In this document: in pieces, positions 26,092 to 34,469 of the stretch | Layout: each line of letters opens with the position of its first letter | Position numbering within the stretch: position 1 is the first letter of the stretch | Source: Novosphingobium fuchskuhlense | GTDB lineage: Bacteria; Pseudomonadota; Alphaproteobacteria; Sphingomonadales; Sphingomonadaceae | Direction: 5' to 3' | Length of the DNA: 64,000 nt | Assembly (NCBI RefSeq): GCF_001519075.1 | Contig: NZ_KQ954244.1 | Coordinates: forward strand, 1,257,934-1,321,933 | Program-made: the position numbers and the translations under genes | Notes under the pieces: generated by a model | What the model was told of the DNA's origin: nothing | Seen by the model: only the letters and a program-made list of their open reading frames with translations | Databases searched by the model: none

Positions 26092-26793
26092 TTACCCCGC
26101 AACCTTCGCAAAGCGTGCGTCCGCAGCGCCCCATGTCGCGGCGGCCATGAACGCGTCGACATAGGCGGCGGCCTTCGCGCCGTAGTCCATCGCGTAGGCG
26201 TGCTCGTACATGTCCATGGCCAGGATCGGGGTGCCGCCGGCGAGGGTCTGGGTGTGGTCGCTCGCCCACTGGTTGGTGAGGCGGCCATCGTGCGGGGACC
26301 ATTGCAGCAGGACCCAGCCCGAGCCGCCGCCGAGCGCCTTGCCCATGGCGGCGAATTCAGCCGCCCAGCGGGTGAAGCTGCCGAAATCGCGCTCGATGGC
26401 CGCGCCCAGCTTGGCGCCGGGCTTGCCGCCCGAACCGAGGCACGAGAAGTAGACCTCGTGGAGCAGCATCGAGTTCCACGCGATGAGTTCCTCGCGCTTC
26501 AGGCCGTTGAGCAGGAAGCCCGGCGCGGTCGCCAAGTCGAGCTTGGCCAGTTCGCCCTTGATCGCGCCGATGCGCTTCACCGCGCCGACGTAGTTGTTGT
26601 CGTGGTGGCTGGTCAGGAGATTGGCAGACAGGCCGGGGATCGTGGCCGGGTCGAACGGCAGCGGGGCCGGGCCGGGGGCGAAGACCGGGCCCGAAGGCGC
26701 GGGGGCGGCTGCGGTCTGGCCGGCGGCGGGGATGGCGCCGGCGGCGGCGGCGGTCATGGCTGCGGTCAGGGCGGTGCGGCGATCGATCTGCAT
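26092..26793 (-). CDS. Exported Fe/Mn superoxide dismutase-like protein
   Basis: A 233-residue protein with a likely Tat signal (DRRTALTAAMTAAAAGAIPA, residues 4-23) and a Pro-rich linker, then an Fe/Mn superoxide dismutase fold. Metal ligands can be assigned as His63, His112 (LLHEVYFSCL), Asp194 and His198 (MDMYEHAY). The usual HHxKHHxxYV motif around the first ligand is shortened to SHHDNNYV, which removes the second-sphere His and alters the gate Tyr spacing. It would act in the periplasm. The ATG at 26793 has AAGGAG upstream; longer readings lack a site. Confidence 0.82.
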   Translation of the reverse strand: MQIDRRTALTAAMTAAAAGAIPAAGQTAAAPAPSGPVFAPGPAPLPFDPATIPGLSANLLTSHHDNNYVGAVKRIGAIKGELAKLDLATAPGFLLNGLKREELIAWNSMLLHEVYFSCLGSGGKPGAKLGAAIERDFGSFTRWAAEFAAMGKALGGGSGWVLLQWSPHDGRLTNQWASDHTQTLAGGTPILAMDMYEHAYAMDYGAKAAAYVDAFMAAATWGAADARFAKVAG

Positions 26794-26948
26794 GGGATGC
26801 GACTCCTTGAGAGGACTGCGGTCATTGTGGTCAGGAAATCGGCGCTGTCCATCCGGCGGGAGGGCAGGCCGCAAAAAGGGGGCGGCCATGCCTGGCCGCC
26901 CCCCTGATGTCAGTCCCTTTGGCAAGCGAGGCCGGGAGACGGCGCTGA

Positions 26949-27101
26949 TTACGCGGACTTCGCGCTGGCCACAGGGTAGCTTGCAGCATGGGCGGTGCCG
27001 GGGACGATGATTGCGGCGAGGCCGGAGGCAAGCGCGGTGGCGGCGAGCGCGGCGGCGGCGGCCATCGAAATGCTGGCAATCTTCAATTCCGTGCGAAGCA
27101 T
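26949..27101 (-). CDS. Small exported or membrane peptide, 50 residues
   Basis: A 50-residue reading frame starts at an ATG with GAGGAG eight bases upstream (complement of 27101-27120). It consists of a basic start (MLRTELK), a hydrophobic Ala/Leu-rich stretch at about 10-33, and a signal-peptidase-like site (GTAHA-AS, about 36-40), leaving only about ten residues after cleavage. No family is recognised. The strong ribosome site and the signal-like design argue that it is real. It lies between the SOD-like and CDF genes on the same strand. Confidence 0.55.
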   Translation of the reverse strand: MLRTELKIASISMAAAAALAATALASGLAAIIVPGTAHAASYPVASAKSA

Positions 27102-27200
27102 GTCGAATCTCCTCAAAAGCGCTCTTGGAAGCGCCATAGGGATCATTCGTGGTCGCGCGCAGGCCCCCCTAAGGGCCAAAGGACCGCTTGAAGAAACGGG

Positions 27201-28184
27201 TCAGTGCGCCTTGCCGCAGCCATGGTCGGCAAGATCGGCAAGATCGGTCGTCTCGATCTGCACCGTCGCGTGGCAGATCGCGAAGCGCTGGGCGAGCGTT
27301 CGGGAAAGATCGCCGAGGAATGCATCGCCGGGGTGACCGCCGGGCATCACGAGATGCGCTGTCATCGCGGTTTCGGTCGTGCTCATGGGCCAGATATGGA
27401 GATCATGCACGGCGCTCACGCCCGGAAGCGCCTCGAGATGATGTTCGACGGCGTGTCCATCGACCGAGGTCGGGACCCCGTGGAGGCCCATCTTCAGCGA
27501 ATCCTTGGCAAGGCCCCAGGTGCCCCATGCGATCACGCCGACGATGACGAGGCTGGTGACAGGATCGATCCACCACGCGCCCGTCAGCGCGATCAGCGCG
27601 CCTGCGGCCACGACCCCGGCCGAAACAGCGGCATCCGAGGCCATGTGGAGGTAGGCGCCGCGAATGTTGATGTCGTGTTCCCGCCCGCGCAGGAAGAGGA
27701 GCGCGGTCGCCGTGTTGATCGCGATGCCGATCCCCGCGACGATCATCACCGGATCGGCCGCGACCGGTGCGGGCGCGATCAGGCGGTGAATGGTCTCGAC
27801 GAGGATCGCGCCGAGCGCCAGCATCAGCAACGCGGCATTGAACAGCGCGGCAAGGATCGAGCTCGACTTGTAGCCATAAGTGAACCGCGCGGAAGGCGGG
27901 CGTGCGGCGAGCACGCTGGCGGCCCAGGCCACAGCAAGGCTGAGCACGTCGGAGAGGTTGTGCCCGGCATCGGCAACGAGCGCCATCGAGCCGGCGATAA
28001 TGCCGTAAGTCGCCTCTACCGCGACGAAGGCGCTGTTGAGCGCGATGCCGATGGCGAAGGCCCGCCCGAAGCTGGCCGGGGCATGGTGGTGGTGCCCATG
28101 ACCGTGCCCGTGCCCGTGACCATGGTCATGCCCATGGTGATGATCGTGGTCATGATCGTGATGATGATGGTGCGCGCCCGACAT
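27201..28184 (-). CDS. CDF metal efflux transporter, DmeF/CzcD-like
   Basis: A 327-residue cation diffusion facilitator that likely exports Zn, Co or Ni in exchange for protons. The first 38 residues are mostly His, Asp and Gly (repeated GHGHGHGH), a metal-binding tail. Six membrane helices follow, with the metal-site motifs DAGHNLSDV (helix II) and HMASDAAVS (helix V). A cytoplasmic domain ends the chain. The long His-rich head resembles DmeF. Confidence 0.9.
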   Translation of the reverse strand: MSGAHHHHHDHDHDHHHGHDHGHGHGHGHGHHHHAPASFGRAFAIGIALNSAFVAVEATYGIIAGSMALVADAGHNLSDVLSLAVAWAASVLAARPPSARFTYGYKSSSILAALFNAALLMLALGAILVETIHRLIAPAPVAADPVMIVAGIGIAINTATALLFLRGREHDINIRGAYLHMASDAAVSAGVVAAGALIALTGAWWIDPVTSLVIVGVIAWGTWGLAKDSLKMGLHGVPTSVDGHAVEHHLEALPGVSAVHDLHIWPMSTTETAMTAHLVMPGGHPGDAFLGDLSRTLAQRFAICHATVQIETTDLADLADHGCGKAH

Positions 28185-28243
28185 GCGGCGCTTCCTAGCG
28201 CCTTCCCGCCGGGTAGGAAAACGCTTTGATTGCAGGGGCCCGA

Positions 28244-28677
28244 ATGCCAGGGGGCCTGTAAGCCGGGTTCTGTGGCGCGGACGGTATCCCCCAAGGTTGC
28301 CCTTGCAATGTGGACCGTATCCGCGTCGGCAGCCATTCCTCTAGGCGGCCCGTTGCCGGGCGCGCTCAAGCGACCAACCCGGACTGCTGGCCCGAAACAG
28401 GCCTGCTTCCCGAAAGAAGCGCGCAGTCCCTATTCGGTCTTGCTCCGGGTGGGGTTTGCCATGCCGCGTCCGTTGCCGGCCCGCGCGGTGCGCTCTTGCC
28501 GCACCCTTTCACCCTTGCTGCCCATTTCTGGGTTAGCGGTCTGCTCTCTGTGGCACTTTCCCTTGGCCAAGGACCGAAATCCTCCGCCCGGCGGGCGTTA
28601 CCCGCCACCCTTGTTTCGTGGAGCCCGGACTTTCCTCGGGATCTTGCGATCACGCGGCTGCCCGGCCCCCTGGCACA
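28244..28677 (-). ncRNA. rnpB: RNase P RNA, type A
   Basis: The catalytic RNA of ribonuclease P, on the minus strand, about 434 bases. The 5' region (complement of 28621-28677) carries GGGCTCCAC preceded by GAGGAAAGTCC, and the 3' end is ACAGAACCCGGCTTACAGG (complement of 28255-28273). Both are universal core elements. Helix P1 closes between TGCCAGGGGGCC at the 5' end and GGCCCCCTGGCA at the 3' end. ORFs read across this stretch are not genes. Confidence 0.95.
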
Positions 28678-28681
28678 TCGG

Positions 28682-29386
28682 TCACCTAGCACGCCCGAGG
28701 TCGCGTTCCAACAAAAGCTCGAACAGCAGCGCGCCTATCTGGCCATCGATCTGGCCGTCGATGCGCGAGGGCCGCCAGCGGCGCTGGAAGGCGCGGACGG
28801 CGGCTTCGGGATCGGTGATGTCGTAGCCGAAACGTTCAAGCGCGAGGTAGAACGCGCCGGGGTTGTCATAGACAAGCTGGATGGCAAGTTTCGGCTTGGC
28901 GAGTGCCAGCCGGTAGCGCGCGAGCAGGTCCCACGGGAACAGCTCGCCCGGATCCTCCTTGCGCGCCGGGGCCACATCGGAATGACCGACGACGTTGGCG
29001 CGGGGCACGTTGTGGCGCTTCACGATATCGGCAAGGAGCGGGATCAGCGCTTCCATCTGCGCTTCCGGGAATGGGCGGTAGCCGAACTCGTGCCCCGGAT
29101 TGACAAGCTCGATGCCGATGCTGGCCGAATTCACGTCGGTGATCCCGCGCCACGCGGAGCGTCCGGCATGCCAGGCGCGCTTGTGTTCCTCGACCAGGCG
29201 GATGACGGTGCCGTCCTCGTCGATCATGTAGTGGGCGGAGACTTCCGCCGCCGGATCGCAGAGCCGCTCGAGCGCCGCATCGGCGCTCTGCATGCCGGTG
29301 TAGTGCAGGACCACCATGGACACGGGCAATTTGCGCTCGTTCCAGTTGGGCGAGGGGACCTCGCGGTGGACCAGCCAGCGGTTCAT
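28682..29386 (-). CDS. N-acetylmuramoyl-L-alanine amidase, AmpD/AmiD type
   Basis: A 234-residue zinc amidase that removes stem peptides from muramyl residues during cell-wall recycling. The Amidase_2 zinc ligands are His28 (VLHYTGM) and the later His and Asp in VVGHSDVAPARKEDPG. A C-terminal peptidoglycan-binding-like helical region (AVRAFQRRWRPSRIDGQ) follows. No signal peptide is visible, fitting cytoplasmic AmpD. The ATG at 29386 is preferred, since the longer reading starts inside chpT. It lies 17 bases after chpT and ends beside the rnpB 5' end. Confidence 0.85.
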   Translation of the reverse strand: MNRWLVHREVPSPNWNERKLPVSMVVLHYTGMQSADAALERLCDPAAEVSAHYMIDEDGTVIRLVEEHKRAWHAGRSAWRGITDVNSASIGIELVNPGHEFGYRPFPEAQMEALIPLLADIVKRHNVPRANVVGHSDVAPARKEDPGELFPWDLLARYRLALAKPKLAIQLVYDNPGAFYLALERFGYDITDPEAAVRAFQRRWRPSRIDGQIDGQIGALLFELLLERDLGRAR

Positions 29387-29402
29387 GGCAGCCGGCGACG
29401 CC

Positions 29403-30059
29403 TCAGGCAGACACGGGCAGCATGGCCCCCATGACGAGCGCCTCGGGCGAGGCATGATATTGCAGCGTGCCTCCGAGCCCGGACACGAGCCGATGCAGCA
29501 TCGTGGCCGGTGCGGTGCGGCTGGAGAGTTCCTCCGCTGGCAACTGTCCTTCGAGCGCGAGGCCGATGTTGCGATCGAACACCACGCGGGCGCCGCTGGC
29601 GCGGATCACGATCTCGCTGCAGGGCTTGGCGCCGTCTGTGCGCAGTTCGGCGGCGATATCGAGCGTGCCGCCGCGCACGAGCGCTTCGATCCCGATGAGC
29701 GCGAGGTTGAGCAGGGTCTTGACCGCCGGCTTGGGCAGGCTGCTACCCGATAACGCCCAGTTGGCCTGGATGCGCCCGTTGTTGCCGACCAGCGCATCGA
29801 TCAGGGCGCGGGGCTCGTCGAGCGGGACCATTTCGCCGAAGCCGCCGGCCGCGCCGAAGGCGAGGCGGAAGAAGCGCAGCTTGTCCGCCGAGATGCGCGC
29901 GCTCTGTTCGAGCAGCTCGAAGCACTTCTGGCGCATGTCCGGGTCCTTCTCCTCGGCAAGGAGTTCAAGGCCGTTGGAGAGCGCGCCGACAGGCGAGAGC
30001 ATATCGTGGCACAGGCGCGAGCAGAGCAGGCTGGCGAGTTCGAGCGAATCGGTGGTCAT
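29403..30059 (-). CDS. chpT: ChpT-like histidine phosphotransferase
   Basis: A 218-residue protein with an HisKA-like dimerisation helix carrying the phospho-acceptor His18 in LCHDMLSPVGALSNGLELL, followed by a degenerate HATPase-like domain with no ATP-binding boxes. This is the build of ChpT, which passes phosphate from the hybrid kinase CckA to CtrA and CpdR in the alphaproteobacterial cell-cycle relay. The ATG at 30059 opens the conserved region, and longer readings upstream are noise. A 9-bp tandem repeat lies about 30 bases upstream. Confidence 0.85.
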   Translation of the reverse strand: MTTDSLELASLLCSRLCHDMLSPVGALSNGLELLAEEKDPDMRQKCFELLEQSARISADKLRFFRLAFGAAGGFGEMVPLDEPRALIDALVGNNGRIQANWALSGSSLPKPAVKTLLNLALIGIEALVRGGTLDIAAELRTDGAKPCSEIVIRASGARVVFDRNIGLALEGQLPAEELSSRTAPATMLHRLVSGLGGTLQYHASPEALVMGAMLPVSA

Positions 30060-30088
30060 GTTCAGGTCTGGGGCCTTTTCGCTGAATA

Positions 30089-30106
30089 GGTTGACACGGT
30101 TGACAC
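30089..30106. repeat. 9-bp tandem repeat upstream of chpT
   Basis: GGTTGACAC occurs twice in direct succession (30089-30097, 30098-30106), 30-47 bases upstream of the chpT start. The position fits an operator, though the protein that would bind it is unknown. Confidence 0.6.
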
Positions 30107-30202
30107 AGTCCTGAGCAAACTTCGCAAGGCCCCGGAAGGAACCGGATCGGGATGACCGCGAAGTGCGCGAGGGGAGACCGGGCGTGACGTCATCAATCTG
30201 CC

Positions 30203-30598
30203 TTAACCCTCCTTGACCTGGTAGGAAAGCGCTTCGAACCCGGATGGGCCATCGCGCCACAAGGTAACCATGCCGGAGGCAGCAATCGCCCAGATGCGCC
30301 CATCGCCCAAGGCCGAGGCGGCATCGGTGGCGGAGGGACGGGCAAGGCCATTGGGGTGGGAGTGAAAGTAGCCCAGAACCAGCGGCCCGCCAGCCCGCGC
30401 GGCCTTGTGTGCGGCAATGAGCGCGGCGGGATCGATTTCGAAATGGCGCAGCGGTTCGGGGTGGACGTTGGCGGCGGGGCGCGCGGTTTCGATATGGGCG
30501 GCGGTGCCGAAGAGGAGGCCGCAGGCTTCCTGCGGCGCGGCCTTGGCGGCGGCGGCAAGGATGGCGGCGTGGGCGGTGGAGGTGATGGTTGCGGGCAT
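30203..30598 (-). CDS. M67-family JAMM metallopeptidase
   Basis: A 131-residue Mov34/JAB1-type zinc peptidase. The JAMM signature is complete: Glu24, then H79-S-H81-P followed by S89 and D92 (FHSHPNGLARPSATD). Bacterial members cleave isopeptide or sulfur-carrier-like C-terminal bonds, often next to ThiS/MoaD-type genes, but none is seen here. The ATG at 30598 is the only sensible start, since longer frames overlap the divergent pseudouridine synthase. The gene is divergent from it by 87 bases. Confidence 0.82.
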   Translation of the reverse strand: MPATITSTAHAAILAAAAKAAPQEACGLLFGTAAHIETARPAANVHPEPLRHFEIDPAALIAAHKAARAGGPLVLGYFHSHPNGLARPSATDAASALGDGRIWAIAASGMVTLWRDGPSGFEALSYQVKEG

Positions 30599-30685
30599 CG
30601 CCGGATGGTCTAGCGCAGGGCATCGCCATGGCAAGCCGCAGGCACCCTTGCCGCCTTGCCCACGGCTTCCCATATCGGCCCGACC

Positions 30686-31639
30686 ATGGGGGCATGCGAG
30701 ACCATCATTGAGGGGATCATTCCCACCGGCGGGCTGCGGCTCGACCGGGCGCTTGCTGATGCCTCCGGCCTCTCGCGTGAGCGGGTGAAGGCGCTGATGG
30801 ACGAGGGGCGCGTGGCGCTGGCGGGGAAGCCGGCGGCGCAGGCCTCGCTCAAGCCCGCGCAAGGCACGCCCTTCACCATCCGCGTGCCCGAGGCCGTGCC
30901 GGCCGAGGCCGCGGCGCAGGATATTCCGCTCAGCGTGGTCTACGAGGACGCGCACCTCATCGTGGTGGACAAGCCGGCCGGGCTGGTGGTGCATCCGGCG
31001 GCGGGCAACCTCGATGGCACGCTGGTCAATGCGCTGCTCTACCATTGCCGGGGCCAGCTTTCGGGCATCGGCGGGGTGGCGCGGCCGGGGATCGTGCACC
31101 GCATCGACAAGGATACCTCGGGGCTGCTCGTGGTCGCCAAGACCGACGCGGCGCACGAGGGCCTTGCGCGGCAGTTTGCCGACCATTCGATCCACCGCGT
31201 CTATCAGGCGGTGACGAGCGGCGTGCCGGTGCCGGCATCGGGCACGGTGCGCGGGGCGATCGGGCGCAGCGAGCGGGATCGCAAGAAGATGGCGCTGGTG
31301 GCGGATGGCCGGGGCAAACACGCGGTGACGCATTACCGCACGATCGAGCTGCTGCAGGGCGCCGCGCTGGTCGAGTGCCGGCTCGAGACCGGGCGAACCC
31401 ACCAGGTGCGCGTTCACCTTGCGTCAATTGGCCATGCGCTAATGGGCGATCCGGTCTATGGACGCCCATCTTCCCAGCACAAGCCCCTGCTTGCCCGGCT
31501 CGGCTTCCGCCGCCAGGCGCTGCATGCGGCCGAACTGGGTTTCATCCATCCCGCCAGCGGCGAATCGGTGCGGTTCACCAGCCCGACGCCCGTCGATCTC
31601 AGGACGCTCATCGTCGAACTGGGAGGGCGGGATGGCTGA
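30686..31639 (+). CDS. RluA/RluD-family pseudouridine synthase
   Basis: A 317-residue RNA-modifying enzyme. An N-terminal S4 RNA-binding domain (RLDRALADASGLSRERVKALM) is followed by the catalytic domain. The nucleophile is Asp141 in HRIDKDTSGLLVVAK, the RluA-family motif II, with RTHQVRVHL and HPASGE downstream. RluD modifies helix 69 of 23S rRNA, and the overall plan best fits RluD. A TTG at 30656 would add ten residues; no good ribosome site is seen for either start. Confidence 0.88.
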   Translation: MGACETIIEGIIPTGGLRLDRALADASGLSRERVKALMDEGRVALAGKPAAQASLKPAQGTPFTIRVPEAVPAEAAAQDIPLSVVYEDAHLIVVDKPAGLVVHPAAGNLDGTLVNALLYHCRGQLSGIGGVARPGIVHRIDKDTSGLLVVAKTDAAHEGLARQFADHSIHRVYQAVTSGVPVPASGTVRGAIGRSERDRKKMALVADGRGKHAVTHYRTIELLQGAALVECRLETGRTHQVRVHLASIGHALMGDPVYGRPSSQHKPLLARLGFRRQALHAAELGFIHPASGESVRFTSPTPVDLRTLIVELGGRDG

Positions 31640-31863
31640 CCGGGCGTTACGGAACAAAGGTGCAATGCCCCAAAAACACGCTGTATCGAATGGCTCTACG
31701 TGGGCGAATAGTTTTGCTGTGTGGCCAGACTGGCGGCTCTCCGATATACCGGAACAAGCCGCGAACGTTTCGCGACACAGCCACAGCAGGGCCCGGCATA
31801 GCATGGTCGGGCCTGTGAGGTTCGCGCCCCCTCTTGCCGGGCGCGACGAAAGGATGTGTTCAG

Positions 31864-32766
31864 GTGTCTGAGAAGAAATCGAGCGCGCTGGTTCCTGCCC
31901 TTGGCGGCGGCGAGGCCGGGCTCAATCGCTATCTCGCAGAGATCCGCAAGTTCCCTGTGCTGGCGGCCGAGCAGGAATACATGCTCGCCAAGCGCTATCA
32001 GGAACATGGCGATCCGCAGGCGGCCGCGCAGCTGGTGACGAGCCATCTGCGTCTCGTGGCCAAGATCGCCATGGGTTATCGCGGCTATGGCCTGCCGGTC
32101 AGTGAGCTGATCTCGGAAGGCAACATCGGCCTGATGCAGGGTGTCAAGAAATTCGAGCCTGACCGGGGCTTCCGTCTCGCGACTTATGCGATGTGGTGGA
32201 TCAAGGCCTCGATCCAGGAATATATCCTGCGCTCGTGGAGCCTGGTGAAGATGGGCACCACTGCGGCGCAGAAGAAGCTGTTCTTCAACTTGCGCCGGAT
32301 GAAGAAAAACCTCGAGGCGTTCGAGGATTCGGACCTGCATCCGGAGGACGTGAAGAAGATCGCGACCGACCTCGGCGTGTCCGAGACCGAAGTCGTCAAC
32401 ATGAACCGGCGCATGATGATGGGCGGCGACGCCAGCCTGAACGTGTCGGTCCGCGAGGACGGCGAAGGTTCGTGGCAGGACTGGCTGGTTGATGACAGCC
32501 CGCTGCAGGACGAGACCGTGGCCGACGCCGAGGAAGCGCATCTGCGCCATGCCCTGCTGGTCGAGGCGATGGACAGCCTTTCGGAGCGCGAGCGCCACAT
32601 CCTGACCGACCGGCGCCTGATCGATGAGCCCAAGACGCTCGAGGAACTGAGCCAGGTCTACAACGTCAGCCGCGAACGCGTGCGCCAGATCGAGGTGCGC
32701 GCCTTCGAGAAGCTGCAGAAGGCGATGCAGCGCATTGCCGGCGAGCGGCATCTGCTGCCGGCCTGA
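31864..32766 (+). CDS. rpoH: RpoH, heat-shock sigma factor
   Basis: A 300-residue sigma-32-type factor. Region 2 (ISEGNIGLMQGVKKFEPDRGF, TYAMWWIKASIQEYILRSW) and the RpoH-specific box QKKLFFNLRR at about residues 136-145 identify it. Region 4 ends with TLEELSQVYNVSRERVRQIE. It should direct heat-shock transcription (chaperones, proteases such as clpP/clpX). The GTG at 31864 gives the usual VSEKKSS start, with AAGGA about eleven bases upstream. A strong terminator follows. Confidence 0.95.
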   Translation: MSEKKSSALVPALGGGEAGLNRYLAEIRKFPVLAAEQEYMLAKRYQEHGDPQAAAQLVTSHLRLVAKIAMGYRGYGLPVSELISEGNIGLMQGVKKFEPDRGFRLATYAMWWIKASIQEYILRSWSLVKMGTTAAQKKLFFNLRRMKKNLEAFEDSDLHPEDVKKIATDLGVSETEVVNMNRRMMMGGDASLNVSVREDGEGSWQDWLVDDSPLQDETVADAEEAHLRHALLVEAMDSLSERERHILTDRRLIDEPKTLEELSQVYNVSRERVRQIEVRAFEKLQKAMQRIAGERHLLPA

Positions 32767-32807
32767 GATTTCGCCGCGCTCAGCATGAGCGGGTCGGAAA
32801 TGCAAAG

Positions 32808-32834
32808 ACGGCCGGGGGTGACCCCGGCCGTTTT
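32808..32834. terminator. Strong terminator after rpoH
   Basis: ACGGCCGGGG (32808-32817), loop GTGA and CCCCGGCCGT form a perfect ten-pair stem followed by TTT, with AAA on the other side. It lies between convergent genes and can work in both directions. Confidence 0.9.
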
Positions 32835-32839
32835 CGCAT

Positions 32840-33616
32840 TCAGAACTGGCGGGCGAAACCCAGCAGCAGTGCGTGATCGGGCGCGGCGCGGGTCAGCCCG
32901 GTATCGAACTCGATATCGATCTGCAGCGCTGGTGCGGCGTGCCACGCGGCTGAGAGCGCGAAGCGGCTTTCGGTGGACGCGCCGTCCGGATCGTCGTCGC
33001 GCAGGGCGGAGACTTCAGCGGAAGCGGAGACCCTGGCGGTCAGCGCGTGCGACAGGCCGACGACACCGCCCCAGGCGAGATGCCGGCCATGGCCCGAGCC
33101 GTTGACCGCGGCGTCGATCTCGGGCGTGGTGGCGAGCGTGAAGCCGGCGGGCAGGGGCAGCGCCACGGGCAGCAGCAGCCCCGCGCCCCAATCGCCCGCA
33201 CCGCCCGGGGCGCGGCCTGTGGGAGCGGAGACGAAGGCCTGCACCGCAATCTTGGCGCCCGCTTCGCCGCCGAAGCCGTGGCGTATGGCAAGGGTCGCAT
33301 CGCCAAGGCCGCGCGCGGTGCCGACGGCCGCGCCTTCGCGGCTGCGCGTGCGCGTCCAGCCGCCGAGGCCGAGCTCGATCTCGGTCGCGCCGCCGAGGCC
33401 GACGCGGGCCACCATATCGGCATAAGTCAGGCTGTCCTCGCGGCCGGCGGGGCCAGTGCTGAATTCCCAGCCCACCGCACCCGCTTCGACCATGACGCGG
33501 CCGGCAGGCAGCGTGCAGGGCGGGGTATCGAGGCCCGGGCGGTTGACGCACAGATCGGGCGCATCGTCTGCGCGGGCAGCGGCCGGTGCGAGGAGGGCGA
33601 GGGCGGCAAGGCCCAT
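32840..33616 (-). CDS. MetA-pathway-type outer-membrane transporter-like protein
   Basis: A 258-residue exported protein with signal peptide (GLAALALLAPAAARA-DD), ending in Phe (LLLGFARQF), as outer-membrane beta barrels do. The alternating hydrophobic strands and overall shape resemble the phenol MetA deg (PF13557) transporter-like group. No substrate is known. Two Cys (C23, C34) could form a disulfide near the start. It is convergent with rpoH and divergent from mtgA. Confidence 0.65.
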   Translation of the reverse strand: MGLAALALLAPAAARADDAPDLCVNRPGLDTPPCTLPAGRVMVEAGAVGWEFSTGPAGREDSLTYADMVARVGLGGATEIELGLGGWTRTRSREGAAVGTARGLGDATLAIRHGFGGEAGAKIAVQAFVSAPTGRAPGGAGDWGAGLLLPVALPLPAGFTLATTPEIDAAVNGSGHGRHLAWGGVVGLSHALTARVSASAEVSALRDDDPDGASTESRFALSAAWHAAPALQIDIEFDTGLTRAAPDHALLLGFARQF

Positions 33617-33688
33617 GCGGAAGGTCCGGTACAAAGCGTGCGCGCTCCCGATTGCCAGCGGCGATCTGCCGGGTAATATCGCCGGCTC

Positions 33689-34417
33689 ATGGACGAAGAC
33701 CTGCTCAAGCTCAAGAACCCCGGCTATTTCCGGGCCCGCCGACCCGGCCTGCTCTACCGAACGGGCTGGCTGCTCACGCGCATGGTCGCGGCATTCCTGT
33801 TCCTCAGCGTGGCCATGGTGGTGATCTACCGCTTCGTGCCGGTGCCGGTGACGCTGACGATGATCTTCGACCCCAACGGTATCACCCGGGAATGGGTGCC
33901 CTTGTCGAAAATCGACCGCAACATGGTGGATGCCGCGATCGCCGGCGAGGACGGCAAGTTCTGCCAGCATCACGGGTTCGATCAGGACGCGATCCTGAAG
34001 GCGTGGGAGCGCAACCAGGAAGGTGGGCGCATCCGCGGCGGCTCCACAATCAGCCAGCAGACCGCCAAGAACGTGTTCCTGTGGCAGGGTGGCGGCTATC
34101 TGCGCAAAGGCCTCGAGGCCTGGTTCACCGTGCTGATCGAGACGATCTGGGGCAAGCGGCGGATCATGGAGGTCTATCTCAACGTGGCCGAGACCGGGAT
34201 CGGGACCTATGGCGTGGAGGCGGGGGCGCAGCGCTATTACCGCAAATCGGCGGCGCAACTGAGCCGGGTGGAAGCAGCGCGAATCGCGGCGGCCTTCCCC
34301 CAGCCCAAGGTCCGCGCGGTGACGGGGGCAACCGGCTTTACCCGCCGCCACGGCAATGTCATTGCCAAGCGCGTGACGACCGTGCGCGCCGACTACGACA
34401 CCTGCGTTTATCAATAG
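33689..34417 (+). CDS. mtgA: MtgA, monofunctional peptidoglycan glycosyltransferase
   Basis: A 242-residue GT51 enzyme that polymerises glycan strands from lipid II. One membrane anchor lies at residues 32-52. The catalytic Glu87 is in AGEDGKFCQHHGFD, followed by GGSTISQQTAKNVFLW and RKGLEAWFTVLIE, the other conserved GT51 motifs. It lacks a transpeptidase domain, so crosslinking must come from other enzymes, such as the two L,D-transpeptidases in this window. Confidence 0.94.
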   Translation: MDEDLLKLKNPGYFRARRPGLLYRTGWLLTRMVAAFLFLSVAMVVIYRFVPVPVTLTMIFDPNGITREWVPLSKIDRNMVDAAIAGEDGKFCQHHGFDQDAILKAWERNQEGGRIRGGSTISQQTAKNVFLWQGGGYLRKGLEAWFTVLIETIWGKRRIMEVYLNVAETGIGTYGVEAGAQRYYRKSAAQLSRVEAARIAAAFPQPKVRAVTGATGFTRRHGNVIAKRVTTVRADYDTCVYQ

Positions 34418-34469
34418 GGGCGCCCCGGCGCGTGCTATGCTTGACTGGCGGGTGAAAGGAGATCCCGTC

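Noticed and set aside
24728..26302. Minus-strand frame of 524 codons
   Set aside because: Antisense of clpX and part of the SOD-like gene.
28310..29434. Plus-strand frame over rnpB and the AmpD-like gene
   Set aside because: The first part is the RNase P RNA and the rest is antisense to a zinc amidase with intact ligands.
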